Source: JBMOUD01 sp049319665 (lineage in GTDB: Bacteria; Pseudomonadota; Gammaproteobacteria; Enterobacterales; Enterobacteriaceae). From it: DNA of 64,000 nucleotides. The stretch's first letter is position 1; each line of letters starts with the position of its first letter. Below the pieces are notes generated by a model. It saw nothing but the letters and a program-made list of their open reading frames with translations, ran no database searches and was not told where the DNA came from. The stretch is taken from positions 62,001-126,000 of the forward strand of contig NZ_JBMOUD010000006.1 in the NCBI RefSeq assembly GCF_049319665.1. The letters run 5' to 3'. Both the position numbers and the translations under genes were made by a program. This document shows, one piece after another, positions 26,906 through 35,434 of this stretch.

Positions 26906-26925
26906 TACTGGTTAAAAACACAGGT
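26906..26925 (+). promoter_or_regulatory. LexA (SOS) box at the qnr-like gene
   Basis: TACTGGTTAAAAACACAGGT keeps CTG-N10-CAG and the AT-rich centre of the LexA consensus. A candidate promoter (TAGACT 26869-26874, 18-base spacer, TATGAT 26893-26898) would start transcription inside the box. The box ends 6 bases before the ATG, so it also overlaps the ribosome binding site. Confidence 0.7.
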
Positions 26926-26931
26926 ATCGCT

Positions 26932-27579
26932 ATGACATCTACAGTTTATCGTAATCAAACCTTCAGTCCTCAAGAGTTCACGGGCGCTACGCTAGAAGAA
27001 TGTCTGTTTATTAACTGTGATTTTTCTGCCGCTGATCTAACAGAAACACAATTTATAAGCTGTCAATTTTACTGTCAGGAAAGCCAGGTTGGTTGCAACT
27101 TCAGTCGTGCGACCTTAAAAGACGCAAGTTTTAAAAAATGTGATCTGTCTATGTGTAACCTGATGAATATTAATGCATTAGGATTAGAGATCAGCGGGTG
27201 CAAAGCACAAGGTGCCGATTTTCGTGGTGCCAGTTTTATGAATATGATTAGCGCACGCACTTGGTTTTGTAGCGCTTATATCACGCAGAGTAATTTAAGC
27301 TATGCCAACTTTTCAAAGGTGGTGCTTGAAAAGTGTGAGCTGTGGGAGAACCGCTGGACAGGGGCTAATGTTCTCAGTGCGACTTTTAGTGGTTCTGATT
27401 TATCTGGTGGGGAATTTGCCTCATTTGATTGGCGCTCGGCTAATTTTACGCACTGTGATTTAACCAATTCCATGTTGGGTGAACTTGATGTACGTAATAT
27501 CGATCTTTCTGGTTGCAAATTAGACAGCCAGCAAGTGTCAGATTTAATGGAACGTCTTGGCATCGTGGTGCTTGGATAA
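26932..27579 (+). CDS. Qnr-like pentapeptide repeat protein
   Basis: The 215-residue protein is built almost entirely of A(D/N)LXX-type pentapeptides (for example CDFSAADLTE, SRATLKDASFKKCDLSMC, ADFRGASFMN, SDLSGGEFASFDWRSANF). The cysteine-rich layout, the break near residue 70-75 and the terminal LDSQQVSDLMERLGIVVLG follow the Qnr family (about 218 residues). Such proteins bind DNA gyrase and topoisomerase IV and protect them from quinolones; chromosomal members are also proposed to protect gyrase from natural stress. It lies immediately behind a LexA-type box. alkB follows after 24 bases on the same strand, making an operon likely. Confidence 0.8.
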   Translation: MTSTVYRNQTFSPQEFTGATLEECLFINCDFSAADLTETQFISCQFYCQESQVGCNFSRATLKDASFKKCDLSMCNLMNINALGLEISGCKAQGADFRGASFMNMISARTWFCSAYITQSNLSYANFSKVVLEKCELWENRWTGANVLSATFSGSDLSGGEFASFDWRSANFTHCDLTNSMLGELDVRNIDLSGCKLDSQQVSDLMERLGIVVLG

Positions 27580-27603
27580 CGATAGGAAGCGAAGGGGAAC
27601 TGC

Positions 27604-28272
27604 ATGATAGAAGACTTATTTGCTGATGACGATAGTGTGCCCCGCCAATGGCAAGAGTCGTTGACTCCAGGCGCAGTTATTCTGCGTGGTTTTGTCCTGG
27701 ATACGGCTCCGGTGCTATTACAGCAAATTGATGCTATTGCGAGTTGTGCCCCATTTCGCCATTTAGTTACGCCCGGTGGGCACGTGATGTCTGTCGGTAT
27801 GACCAACTGTGGTTTGTTAGGTTGGGTGAGTGATGAACTTGGCTATCGTTACAGCGGTATTGACCCTGTTTCTCAAGCGCCTTGGCCGCTGATGCCAGAT
27901 ATATTTAGGCAGCTGGCGGTGGAAGCTGCGGCGGTGGCTGGGTTTGCTAATTTTAACCCTGACGCCTGTTTGATTAATTGCTATCAGCCAGGCTCTCGCT
28001 TAACGCTGCATCAGGATAAGAATGAGCGGGATTTTTCTCAGCCTATTGTTTCGGTCTCATTAGGATTACCGGCGACATTTTTATTCGGTGGCCTGCAGCG
28101 TGAAGATGTTTGCCAGCGTTTTCCGCTAGTGCATGGCGATGTCATGGTGTGGGGCGGGCCCTCGCGCTTACGTTATCATGCCGTGCTACCGCTAAAAGAG
28201 GGAATTCCACCCTGGCCGCTACGCGATGCAGTACGCTATAACCTCACGTTTCGCCGCGTGCTAGCCGCATGA
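27604..28272 (+). CDS. alkB: Alpha-ketoglutarate-dependent DNA repair dioxygenase AlkB
   Basis: AlkB directly reverses 1-methyladenine and 3-methylcytosine damage using Fe(II) and 2-oxoglutarate. The facial triad is visible: H136 and D138 in TLHQDKNE, and H192 in LRYHAV. The cosubstrate arginines are in AVRYNLTFRR (R211, R217). YSGIDPVS and DACLINCYQPGSRL are also family strings. Length is normal at 222 residues. It begins 24 bases after the qnr-like stop (GAAGGGGAAC as binding site) and no terminator separates them. It is not next to ada, its usual partner in E. coli. Confidence 0.95.
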   Translation: MIEDLFADDDSVPRQWQESLTPGAVILRGFVLDTAPVLLQQIDAIASCAPFRHLVTPGGHVMSVGMTNCGLLGWVSDELGYRYSGIDPVSQAPWPLMPDIFRQLAVEAAAVAGFANFNPDACLINCYQPGSRLTLHQDKNERDFSQPIVSVSLGLPATFLFGGLQREDVCQRFPLVHGDVMVWGGPSRLRYHAVLPLKEGIPPWPLRDAVRYNLTFRRVLAA

Positions 28273-28389
28273 AAATAACCTGCTTATAAATGACATTATT
28301 TCTTCGTACATGGACATTCCCCTGAAAATAAAAATATCCGCACGCTTTGTAACTGCACAATAAATGCGATCTTGCATAGCACCTCTATT

Positions 28390-28409
28390 TGTTATGTTAT
28401 AACATAACA
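28390..28409 (+). promoter_or_regulatory. Perfect palindrome resembling a Zur box
   Basis: TGTTATGTTATAACATAACA is a perfect 20-bp palindrome containing two overlapping GTTAT-N3-ATAAC half-site pairs, the arrangement of enterobacterial Zur boxes. It is 45 bases before the start of the COG0523 GTPase gene, a family often zinc-regulated. Confidence 0.6.
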
Positions 28410-28454
28410 TTAAATATAATGTTAATATGTCAACTATTTGAGGAGCTGTGCACA

Positions 28455-29678
28455 ATGTCTGAAACAACGGCAACACTAAGAAAAGATCCCCGTTTGCCCG
28501 TTACCGTACTCTCTGGGTTTCTTGGCGCAGGCAAAACAACGCTGCTCAACTATATTCTCAATAACCGTGAAGGCAGACGAGTTGCGGTAATCGTCAATGA
28601 TATGTCTGAAGTGAATATCGATGCGGGGTTGGTGAGGGAAGGCGGTGCTGAGCTTTCACGTACCGATGAAAAACTCGTAGAAATGAGCAATGGCTGTATT
28701 TGCTGTACGCTGCGGGAAGATCTTTTGCTGGAAGTGAATCGCTTGGCGAAAGAAGGGCGCTTTGATCAGTTACTTATTGAATCAACAGGTATTTCTGAGC
28801 CTTTGCCTGTTGCTGAGACCTTTACTTTCGCCGGTGAAGATGGCGAAAGTCTTTCGACCGTAGCTCGCCTAGATACGATGGTTACCGTCGTGGACGCATT
28901 TAACTTTCTGCAAGATTATGGCTCAGAAGACAGTATTCAATCGCGAGGAGAGTCGCTTGGTGATGGTGACGAACGCAGTGTCGTCGATCTGCTTATCGAC
29001 CAAATTGAATTCTGCGATGTCCTGGTGCTCAATAAAGTTGATCTGATCGATGAAAAGCAAAAAGAGAAATTGATGGCGGTTTTGCGCTCATTGAATCCGC
29101 AAGCAAAAATTGTTGTCTCGCAGTTTGGTCAAGTCCCGCTGCATCACGTATTAGATACTGGTCTGTTTGATTTCGATAAAGCAGCAGATGCGCCTGGCTG
29201 GCTCAAGGAACTGCGTGGTGAACATACGCCAGAGACTGAAGAGTATGGGATCAGCAGTTTTGTATTTCGCGCCCGGCGACCTTTTCACCCGGCTCGTTTT
29301 TGGCAAGTTATGGAATACGAATTGGCAGGCGTTGTGAGGTCAAAAGGCTATTTCTGGCTGGCCAGTCGCCCACAATATGCGGGTTCTTGGTCGCAGGCCG
29401 GTGGTGTGGCACGTCAACAGTTGGGAGGAATGTGGTGGGCAAGTGTACCTAAAGAACGCTGGCCGCAAGATGAAGAGTCATTGCAATTTATTCAATCTAA
29501 CTGGATAGAGGGTATTGGCGATGCGCGGCAAGAATTGGTATTTATCGGTATGGATATGAATGAGCCTGCACTTCGTGCCAGCCTTGAGTCCGCGCTACTC
29601 ACTGACGCAGAAATGGCTGAGGGGCCTAAAAAGTGGTCTCGCTATCCTGATCCGGTTGAGTCGTGGTTTGAAGAGTAA
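28455..29678 (+). CDS. COG0523 (CobW/ZigA-type) GTP-binding metallochaperone
   Basis: A G3E-family P-loop GTPase of 407 residues: Walker A GFLGAGKTTLL (residues 21-31), the metal-binding CXCC motif within NGCICCTLREDL (81-84), and NKVDL for guanine recognition. The C-terminal CobW_C domain (ISSFVFRARRPFHPARFW) is present. Members under Zur control (ZigA/ZagA, yeast ZNG1 relatives) deliver zinc to client enzymes under zinc starvation. Here a Zur-like palindrome precedes it, supporting that class over the cobalt (CobW) or nitrile hydratase types. The start is the ATG with AGGAG 10 bases upstream; an upstream in-frame start at 28389 overlaps the operator and is not used. Confidence 0.8.
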   Translation: MSETTATLRKDPRLPVTVLSGFLGAGKTTLLNYILNNREGRRVAVIVNDMSEVNIDAGLVREGGAELSRTDEKLVEMSNGCICCTLREDLLLEVNRLAKEGRFDQLLIESTGISEPLPVAETFTFAGEDGESLSTVARLDTMVTVVDAFNFLQDYGSEDSIQSRGESLGDGDERSVVDLLIDQIEFCDVLVLNKVDLIDEKQKEKLMAVLRSLNPQAKIVVSQFGQVPLHHVLDTGLFDFDKAADAPGWLKELRGEHTPETEEYGISSFVFRARRPFHPARFWQVMEYELAGVVRSKGYFWLASRPQYAGSWSQAGGVARQQLGGMWWASVPKERWPQDEESLQFIQSNWIEGIGDARQELVFIGMDMNEPALRASLESALLTDAEMAEGPKKWSRYPDPVESWFEE

Positions 29679-29683
29679 ATAAA

Positions 29684-29719
29684 AAAGCAGCCAGTTAAGT
29701 TTCAATGACTGGCTGCTTT
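29684..29719. terminator. Bidirectional terminator between COG0523 gene and yeaH
   Basis: AAAGCAGCCAGT pairs with ACTGGCTGCTTT around a 12-base loop, and the left side is flanked by an A-run. It ends the GTPase gene and, on the minus strand, yeaH. Confidence 0.85.
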
Positions 29720-29732
29720 GATGAGTTAAAGC

Positions 29733-31007
29733 CTATTGATCTTGAACTTGCTTGTGAAACAACTCGCGAAATACCGGATAAATATCTTCTGGTTCGCGAA
29801 TATGTTGCATCGCAAAGTTATCAAACTGTCTCTGTAACGCTTCATATTCACGCCATAGCGTTTGATGCGCACGGCGGGTTATCTCGATATAACTGTAATA
29901 ACGTACCAGCGGCAAGATTTTCTGTGTCAGCAGTTGGCGGCAAAGCGGCGAGTCATCGGCCCAGTTATCGCCATCAGATGCTTGCGCTGCATAGATATTC
30001 CATTCGTTTGGGTCATAACGTTCTTTAATGACCTCTTCCATCAATTTCAATGCGCTGGAAACAATCGTCCCGCCGGTTTCCTGCGAGTAGAAAAACTCCT
30101 GCTCGTCTACTTCCTTCGCTTGAGTATGGTGGCGAATATAGACCACATCGACGTTTTTATAGGTACGGCTCAAAAACAGATAGAGCAGAATATAGAAACG
30201 TTTGGCCATATCTTTTGTTGGCTGATCCATTGAGCCAGAAACATCCATCAAACAAAACATCACCGCTCGGCTGGAGGGTTCTGGACGACGCTCAAAGTTT
30301 TTGTAGCGTAAATCAAAGGTATCGATGAAAGGTACCTTGGCGATTTTTGCTCGCAACTCGGCAATCTCTCTACGGATACGCTCTTCTTCCAGCAATTGAG
30401 CGGGTTCAGTATTTTCTATTGCTGCCAATGAGTCTTCCAACTCGTGTAGCGTTCGTTTCTTACCGGCGGTCATCGCGGTGCGCCGAGCCAGAGAATTCTG
30501 TAAAGAGCGAACAACACTGATATTTGCCGGTACACCATTAGAGGTAAAACCGGAGCGGTGAGTTTTAAATTCTGTCAGCTGCTTATATTGGTTCTTCTTC
30601 AGATTAGGTAGCGCTAAATCTTCAAAGAGTAGATCCAAGTATTCGTCTTTAGATATTTGGAAGGAGAACTCATCTTCACCTTCACCGTCTTGGCTCGCAT
30701 CGCCTTGGCCGCCACCACTGCCTGCACCGCCTTGTGGGCGTTCAATACGATCATTTTGTACAAAGTGATCGTTACCGGGATGAACGCGATGGCGTAAACC
30801 ACCACGGCCCTGATGAAACATCGGTTCGTTGATGTCTTCAATCGGAATCGATACGGATTCCCCATGATCTACGTCGGTCACCGAACGCTTGTTAATGGCA
30901 TCGGCAATCGACTGCTTAATTTGCGACTTATAGCGGCGTAAAAAGCGCTGACGGTTCACGGCGCTTTTATTCTTGCCATTCAGTCGGCGGTCAATAAAGT
31001 GAGTCAT
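29733..31007 (-). CDS. yeaH: DUF444 family protein YeaH
   Basis: The 424-residue protein begins MTHFIDRRLNGKNKS and shows a Gly/Gln-rich linker (about 90-110). It also has the VWA/MIDAS-like motif LMDVSGSMD near residue 245, with GGTIVSSALKLMEEV downstream. DUF444 proteins act with the YeaG (PrkA) kinase in stationary phase or nutrient stress, and the E. coli pair is sigma-S dependent. I use the ATG at 31007 to match the family; the upstream extension is non-family. It follows yeaG on the minus strand with a 130-base gap. Confidence 0.93.
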   Translation of the reverse strand: MTHFIDRRLNGKNKSAVNRQRFLRRYKSQIKQSIADAINKRSVTDVDHGESVSIPIEDINEPMFHQGRGGLRHRVHPGNDHFVQNDRIERPQGGAGSGGGQGDASQDGEGEDEFSFQISKDEYLDLLFEDLALPNLKKNQYKQLTEFKTHRSGFTSNGVPANISVVRSLQNSLARRTAMTAGKKRTLHELEDSLAAIENTEPAQLLEEERIRREIAELRAKIAKVPFIDTFDLRYKNFERRPEPSSRAVMFCLMDVSGSMDQPTKDMAKRFYILLYLFLSRTYKNVDVVYIRHHTQAKEVDEQEFFYSQETGGTIVSSALKLMEEVIKERYDPNEWNIYAAQASDGDNWADDSPLCRQLLTQKILPLVRYYSYIEITRRAHQTLWREYEALQRQFDNFAMQHIREPEDIYPVFRELFHKQVQDQ

Positions 31008-31137
31008 ATAGCCCCCAAACTGCGTGTAGCTCAATAGATGACTTCACCTTTGAGCTATGTTACATGCCATTTACTAAAAGCTATTGATGCACAAACAGGC
31101 CATATCATGGCAACGTCCTTGTTGCCGGAAACAACGG

Positions 31138-33072
31138 TTATGATGACTTTCTTACGCGTAGATACCATTCACACAACAGGCGAACTTGTTTACGCGTATA
31201 GCCTTTCTCCATCATGCGATCGACAAAGTCGTCGTGTTTCTTCTGCTCATCGGTTGAGGTCTTGGCATTGAATGAAATTACCGGCAGCAGCTCTTCGGTA
31301 TTCGAGAACATTTTCTTCTCGATTACCGTGCGCAGTTTCTCATAGCTGGTCCAATTCGGATTACGTCCACTGTTGTTAGCGCGGGCGCGCAGCACAAAGT
31401 TGACTATCTCATTACGGAAGTCTTTCGGGTTACTGATCCCGGCAGGCTTCTCGATTTTCTCCAGCTCGGCGTTCAGTGATTCGCGGTCAAACAGCTGGCC
31501 GGTGTCCGGGTCACGATACTCTTGATCCTGGATCCAGAAGTCAGCATAAGTGACGTAGCGGTCGAAAATATTTTGACCATACTCGGAATAGGATTCCAGA
31601 TAGGCCGTTTGGATCTCTTTGCCGATAAATTCGGCATATTTAGGGATCAAATAACCTTTCAGATGCTCCAGATATTTCTCGGCGATGTCCTGCGGGAACT
31701 GCTCGCGTTCGATTTGCTGTTCCAACACATAGAAAAGATGCACTGGATTCGCCGCCACTTCTGCATGATCGAAGTTGAACACGCGTGAGAGGATTTTAAA
31801 GGCAAAACGGGTAGAGAGGCCGTTCATCCCTTCATCGACGCCCGCATAATCGCGGTATTCCTGATAGGATTTCGCTTTCGGGTCGGTATCTTTCAGGCTT
31901 TCACCATCGTACACCCGCATTTTTGAATAGCTGCTGGAGTTTTCAGGCGTTTTCAAACGCGAAAGAATCGAGAAGCGTGCTAATGTTTCTAAAGTGCCGG
32001 GCGCACATGGCGCATGCACCAGCTCACTATTACTGAGTAATTTGTCGTAAATTTTTATCTCTTCCGACACGCGCAGGCAATATGGCACCTTGACGATATA
32101 TACGCGGTCGAGGAAAGCTTCGTTGTTTTTATTGTTGCGGAATGTCACCCACTCAGATTCGTTGGAGTGAGCCAGAATAATACCGTTAAACGGCAGGGCA
32201 GAGATACCTTCGGTACCGTTGTAGTTACCTTCCTGCGTGGCGGTCAGCAATGGGTGTAGAACTTTAATCGGTGCTTTGAACATCTCGACAAATTCCATCA
32301 CCCCTTGGTTAGCCCGACACAGCGCACCCGAATAGCCATAAGCATCGGGATCGTTTTGCGCGTGGTTTTCTAACTTACGGATATCGACTTTACCGACTAA
32401 GGCCGAGATATCCTGATTGTTTTCATCGCCAGGTTCAGTTTTGGCGATAGCAATCTGTTCTAGAATCGACGGCCAAACTTTGACTACGCTGAATTTGGTG
32501 ATGTCTCCGCCAAACTCGTGTAGGCGCTTCGCAGCCCACGGCGACATAATAGTGCCGAGATAGCGAGTTGGGATGTTGTATTCTTTCGCCAGGATCTGCG
32601 CGTCTTCTTGTGGATTGAACAAACACAACGGGTGGTCGTTGACCGGGCTGCGTTCACCGTTGGCGCTCAGGATGTAAATCGGCACTCGCTGCATTAGCGC
32701 TTTTAAGCGCTCAGCCAAAGAGGATTTACCGCCACCAACTGGACCTAACAAATAGAGGATTTGTTTCTTTTCTTCCAATCCCTGCGCGGCATGTTTGAGG
32801 TAAGAAACAATCTGTTCGATAGCCTCTTCCATACCATAAAACTCTTCAAACGCGGGGTAGCGAGCAACAACACGGTTGGAGAATAAACGCGACAGGCGAG
32901 GTTCTAATGCGGTGTCTACCATTACTGGTTCGCCGATAGCCATTAGTAAACGTTCTGCCGCATTAACATAGGCACTGCGATCTTGCCGAGCGATGGCAAG
33001 GAACTCCTGCAATGTGAACTCTTCGTCCTTGGCTGCCTCGTAACGCTGGCGATAATGGTCAAATATGTTCAT
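31138..33072 (-). CDS. yeaG: PrkA-family serine protein kinase/AAA protein YeaG
   Basis: This 644-residue protein is nearly identical to E. coli YeaG (MNIFDHYRQRYEAAKDEEFTL start, GPVGGGKSSL P-loop near 110, ITKFSVVKVWPS, SYLESYSEYGQNIFDRYVTYADFW). It has an N-terminal AAA-type domain and a C-terminal kinase-like domain. PrkA is described as a serine kinase and, in Bacillus, as an ATP-dependent protease; both remain possible here. The start at 33072 has GGACGGG upstream, and 34 further in-frame upstream codons are non-family. First gene of the yeaG-yeaH pair. Confidence 0.95.
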   Translation of the reverse strand: MNIFDHYRQRYEAAKDEEFTLQEFLAIARQDRSAYVNAAERLLMAIGEPVMVDTALEPRLSRLFSNRVVARYPAFEEFYGMEEAIEQIVSYLKHAAQGLEEKKQILYLLGPVGGGKSSLAERLKALMQRVPIYILSANGERSPVNDHPLCLFNPQEDAQILAKEYNIPTRYLGTIMSPWAAKRLHEFGGDITKFSVVKVWPSILEQIAIAKTEPGDENNQDISALVGKVDIRKLENHAQNDPDAYGYSGALCRANQGVMEFVEMFKAPIKVLHPLLTATQEGNYNGTEGISALPFNGIILAHSNESEWVTFRNNKNNEAFLDRVYIVKVPYCLRVSEEIKIYDKLLSNSELVHAPCAPGTLETLARFSILSRLKTPENSSSYSKMRVYDGESLKDTDPKAKSYQEYRDYAGVDEGMNGLSTRFAFKILSRVFNFDHAEVAANPVHLFYVLEQQIEREQFPQDIAEKYLEHLKGYLIPKYAEFIGKEIQTAYLESYSEYGQNIFDRYVTYADFWIQDQEYRDPDTGQLFDRESLNAELEKIEKPAGISNPKDFRNEIVNFVLRARANNSGRNPNWTSYEKLRTVIEKKMFSNTEELLPVISFNAKTSTDEQKKHDDFVDRMMEKGYTRKQVRLLCEWYLRVRKSS

Positions 33073-33547
33073 GGTTTCCCGTCCTTTGTTATTTAGCACA
33101 GGTAAAGAGAGTCTGAAGTGAGCACAGTACTCTCGGAAGAAAGATGCCTCAGTTGCCGCCTGGGTATACAGCAACCCTTATGCCAACTTATGATGCCCGT
33201 TTTAGTCAATAAAAATGTTGTCTGTTTCAGGGCTATCTCAGGGTTGACTGATTCAACGTCGGTTTTTCTTCTGTTAATAAGCGTAGTTTGAGATGGTGAA
33301 AATTTCCTGCTGATAACATGTGTTTTTTAAGTCATATCAATGACTCAGTTATTATAAGTAATCCCAGACCCCTTGCTGGCTGTGCTTTGGGGCGTAGTAA
33401 TACATATTTTAGACATATCTTATTCATATTAATTTCATGCTACGCAATTATATTGTCGGATCATGTTGGTTTTGTTATGTAAATAATATGCAGGATGATT
33501 GACTATCAATTACAATTAGCGCGCTACTGTTATTTAAAGGAATTAAT
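33073..33547. promoter_or_regulatory. Divergent region yeaG-mipA
   Basis: A 475-base AT-rich gap (especially 33300-33540). It should hold the yeaG promoter and that of the MipA-like protein. A-rich stretches just before mipA and several TATAAT-like strings are present, but I cannot pick one site with confidence. No genes or repeats are seen. Confidence 0.45.
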
Positions 33548-34297
33548 ATGAAATTGAGTCGAATTAAGGCACTGTCAATAGTGGCTATTGGCTTAGCATG
33601 CGGCCACACAGCGATGGCAGGGACTTTTTCTTTAGGTGCCTCAGCATTGATGGACACCAGCCCTTACAAGGGGGTAGATACACGCTACTATCCAGTTCCT
33701 ATCATTAACTACGAAGGCGATGATTTTTATTTCCGTTCACTGATGGCTGGTTACTATTTGTGGAAGGATGACTCTAATAAATTAAGTTTGACCGCGGGTT
33801 ATCAGCCATTTGGTTTTAAACCAAGTAAAAGTGACGATGACCAAATGAAGCGTTTGGATAAACGTCGCGGTACGGCAATGGCCGGCTTGGCTTATTCGCA
33901 TAACGAAGAGTGGGGTACTATTCGTACCGCAGTACTTGGTGATGTGTTAGATAACAGCAATGGTATCATTGCTGATGCGACTTACCTCTACACCTTCAAA
34001 CAGGATAACTGGTCGTTGGTACCGGGCGTTGGTGTGACCTGGAATAGCGCCAATCAAAATAAATACTACTACGGTATCGATAGCAATGAGTCGCGCCGCA
34101 GTGGCCTGGACAGCTACAAACCAAGTAGTGGTTTTGACCCTTATGTTGAGTTGTCTGCTCGTTACGACATTACTCAAGATTGGCAGGCGTTCTTCACCGG
34201 TCGCTACATCCGCTTGTCGAGTGAAGTTAAAGACAGCCCAATGGTTAACAAATCTTATACCGGCGTGGTATGGACTGGTGTGACTTACACCTTCTAA
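33548..34297 (+). CDS. mipA: MipA/OmpV family outer-membrane protein
   Basis: Signal peptide MKLSRIKALSIVAIGLACGHTAMAG (cleavage likely after AMA) and a barrel-type protein of 249 residues. Family strings are GASALMDTSPYKGVDTRYYPVPIINYEGDDFYF and a C-terminal aromatic strand ending VTYTF. In E. coli MipA (YeaF) it is an outer-membrane protein reported to scaffold MltA and PBP1b, and it also sits beside yeaG. I use that name on synteny; the OmpV fold is clear. Confidence 0.85.
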   Translation: MKLSRIKALSIVAIGLACGHTAMAGTFSLGASALMDTSPYKGVDTRYYPVPIINYEGDDFYFRSLMAGYYLWKDDSNKLSLTAGYQPFGFKPSKSDDDQMKRLDKRRGTAMAGLAYSHNEEWGTIRTAVLGDVLDNSNGIIADATYLYTFKQDNWSLVPGVGVTWNSANQNKYYYGIDSNESRRSGLDSYKPSSGFDPYVELSARYDITQDWQAFFTGRYIRLSSEVKDSPMVNKSYTGVVWTGVTYTF

Positions 34298-34333
34298 TAG
34301 CCTCGCGCACCGATTTGGTGCTTGCTGTGATTT

Positions 34334-34360
34334 AAAACGGGGCGTTACGCCCCGTTTGCA
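34334..34360 (+). terminator. Terminator of mipA
   Basis: AAACGGGGCG/CGCCCCGTTT hairpin with a TTA loop, about 35 bases after the stop. The terminal T-run is short, so efficiency is uncertain. Confidence 0.75.
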
Positions 34361-34428
34361 CATCTGTAGTGCATTAAATTCAGTGGCTACAGATGCCAAT
34401 ATGCAACATCGGCTTAGCTGTCGAGGTT

Positions 34429-35304
34429 TTAAACACCCTGACGTAGTTTGATAGTGACCGCCAAACGCGCCGGTGCAGTGGATGTGCTTATTGCTGAGCG
34501 GCTCACCTCTGCCGTTTCTACACAGACCATTGTCTTATAGCTATCATCAGCCATATCCTGCATTTTCACCGACAGCTCCGCACCAGGGTTCCAGCTAACT
34601 ACATCACTATTATGATGGTTCTCTACAATAATGGTGCGATTTAACACCGGATCTTTGATGTGATTGATGGCTTGTGGTTGGGTATACACCCGGTCAACCT
34701 GACCATCAAAGGTCAAATCACCTGATTGTTTACCTGCTTCGCCATTGAGTACTTTATCAATATAAGACTCGCCTAAACCTGACACCGCCACTTGAGTAAT
34801 GTCACCAATTTCAAAATAACTGTGCAATGCGCTGGTGGTTTCGAAATCACCCTGCGATTCGAGTTCAATTGAACATTCAGCACCGAGTTTGAAATGTGCG
34901 TGCAGTGTGAAAGCGTGCGGCCATAGCTGACGCGTTGCTTCGCTATCTTTTAACGTCAGGGTAAGAGCGACGCCGTTGGCATCTTCACTGTGCGCACTCA
35001 ACTGCCAAAGTGAGGTGCGAGCGAAACCGTGGGAAGGTTTTCCAGCAGGACCAAACCATGGCCAGCAAATAGGTACACCGCCGCGGATCGCCGTGCCTGG
35101 GGTGAAAGCTGTCGCGGTGCTTAACCAGATAACTGGCTGTTCTCCGGTTGGTTGCCATGCCAGCAAATGTGCACCTTGTAAGGATAGCGCGGCGCGGAAT
35201 TTATCATGCTTAATGACCAAAACGTCTAACTGGCCTTGTTGGCTTTTACTGATACTAGAAGAGATTTTTTCGTTAGCGGGTAGGGCAAAGAGTTGTTCAG
35301 TCAT
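34429..35304 (-). CDS. yeaD: D-hexose-6-phosphate mutarotase YeaD
   Basis: A galactose mutarotase-fold protein of 291 residues that interconverts anomers of glucose-6-phosphate. Family strings are SLQGAHLLAWQPTGEQPVIWLS, AIRGGVPICWPWFG, GFARTSLW and LHSYFEIGD (catalytic His); an Asp/Glu base pair is in the C-terminal half. It lies downstream of gapA in the same direction, with a terminator-like hairpin in the 130-base gap, as in E. coli. Confidence 0.93.
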   Translation of the reverse strand: MTEQLFALPANEKISSSISKSQQGQLDVLVIKHDKFRAALSLQGAHLLAWQPTGEQPVIWLSTATAFTPGTAIRGGVPICWPWFGPAGKPSHGFARTSLWQLSAHSEDANGVALTLTLKDSEATRQLWPHAFTLHAHFKLGAECSIELESQGDFETTSALHSYFEIGDITQVAVSGLGESYIDKVLNGEAGKQSGDLTFDGQVDRVYTQPQAINHIKDPVLNRTIIVENHHNSDVVSWNPGAELSVKMQDMADDSYKTMVCVETAEVSRSAISTSTAPARLAVTIKLRQGV

Positions 35305-35382
35305 AATGATGTGGCCTGTTCAGATTAAATGAAAACAGCGACCTTCGGATGAACTGATAAGTGGTTTTTGAGTAAAGAGACA

Positions 35383-35410
35383 AACAAAAGGGCGACGTAA
35401 TGTCGCCCTT
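35383..35410 (-). terminator. Terminator of gapA
   Basis: On the minus strand AAGGGCGAC/GTCGCCCTT pair around ATTAC and are followed by TTGTTTG, 25 bases after the gapA stop. Confidence 0.85.
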
Positions 35411-35434
35411 CAATCAGTTCATCACATCAGCCAA

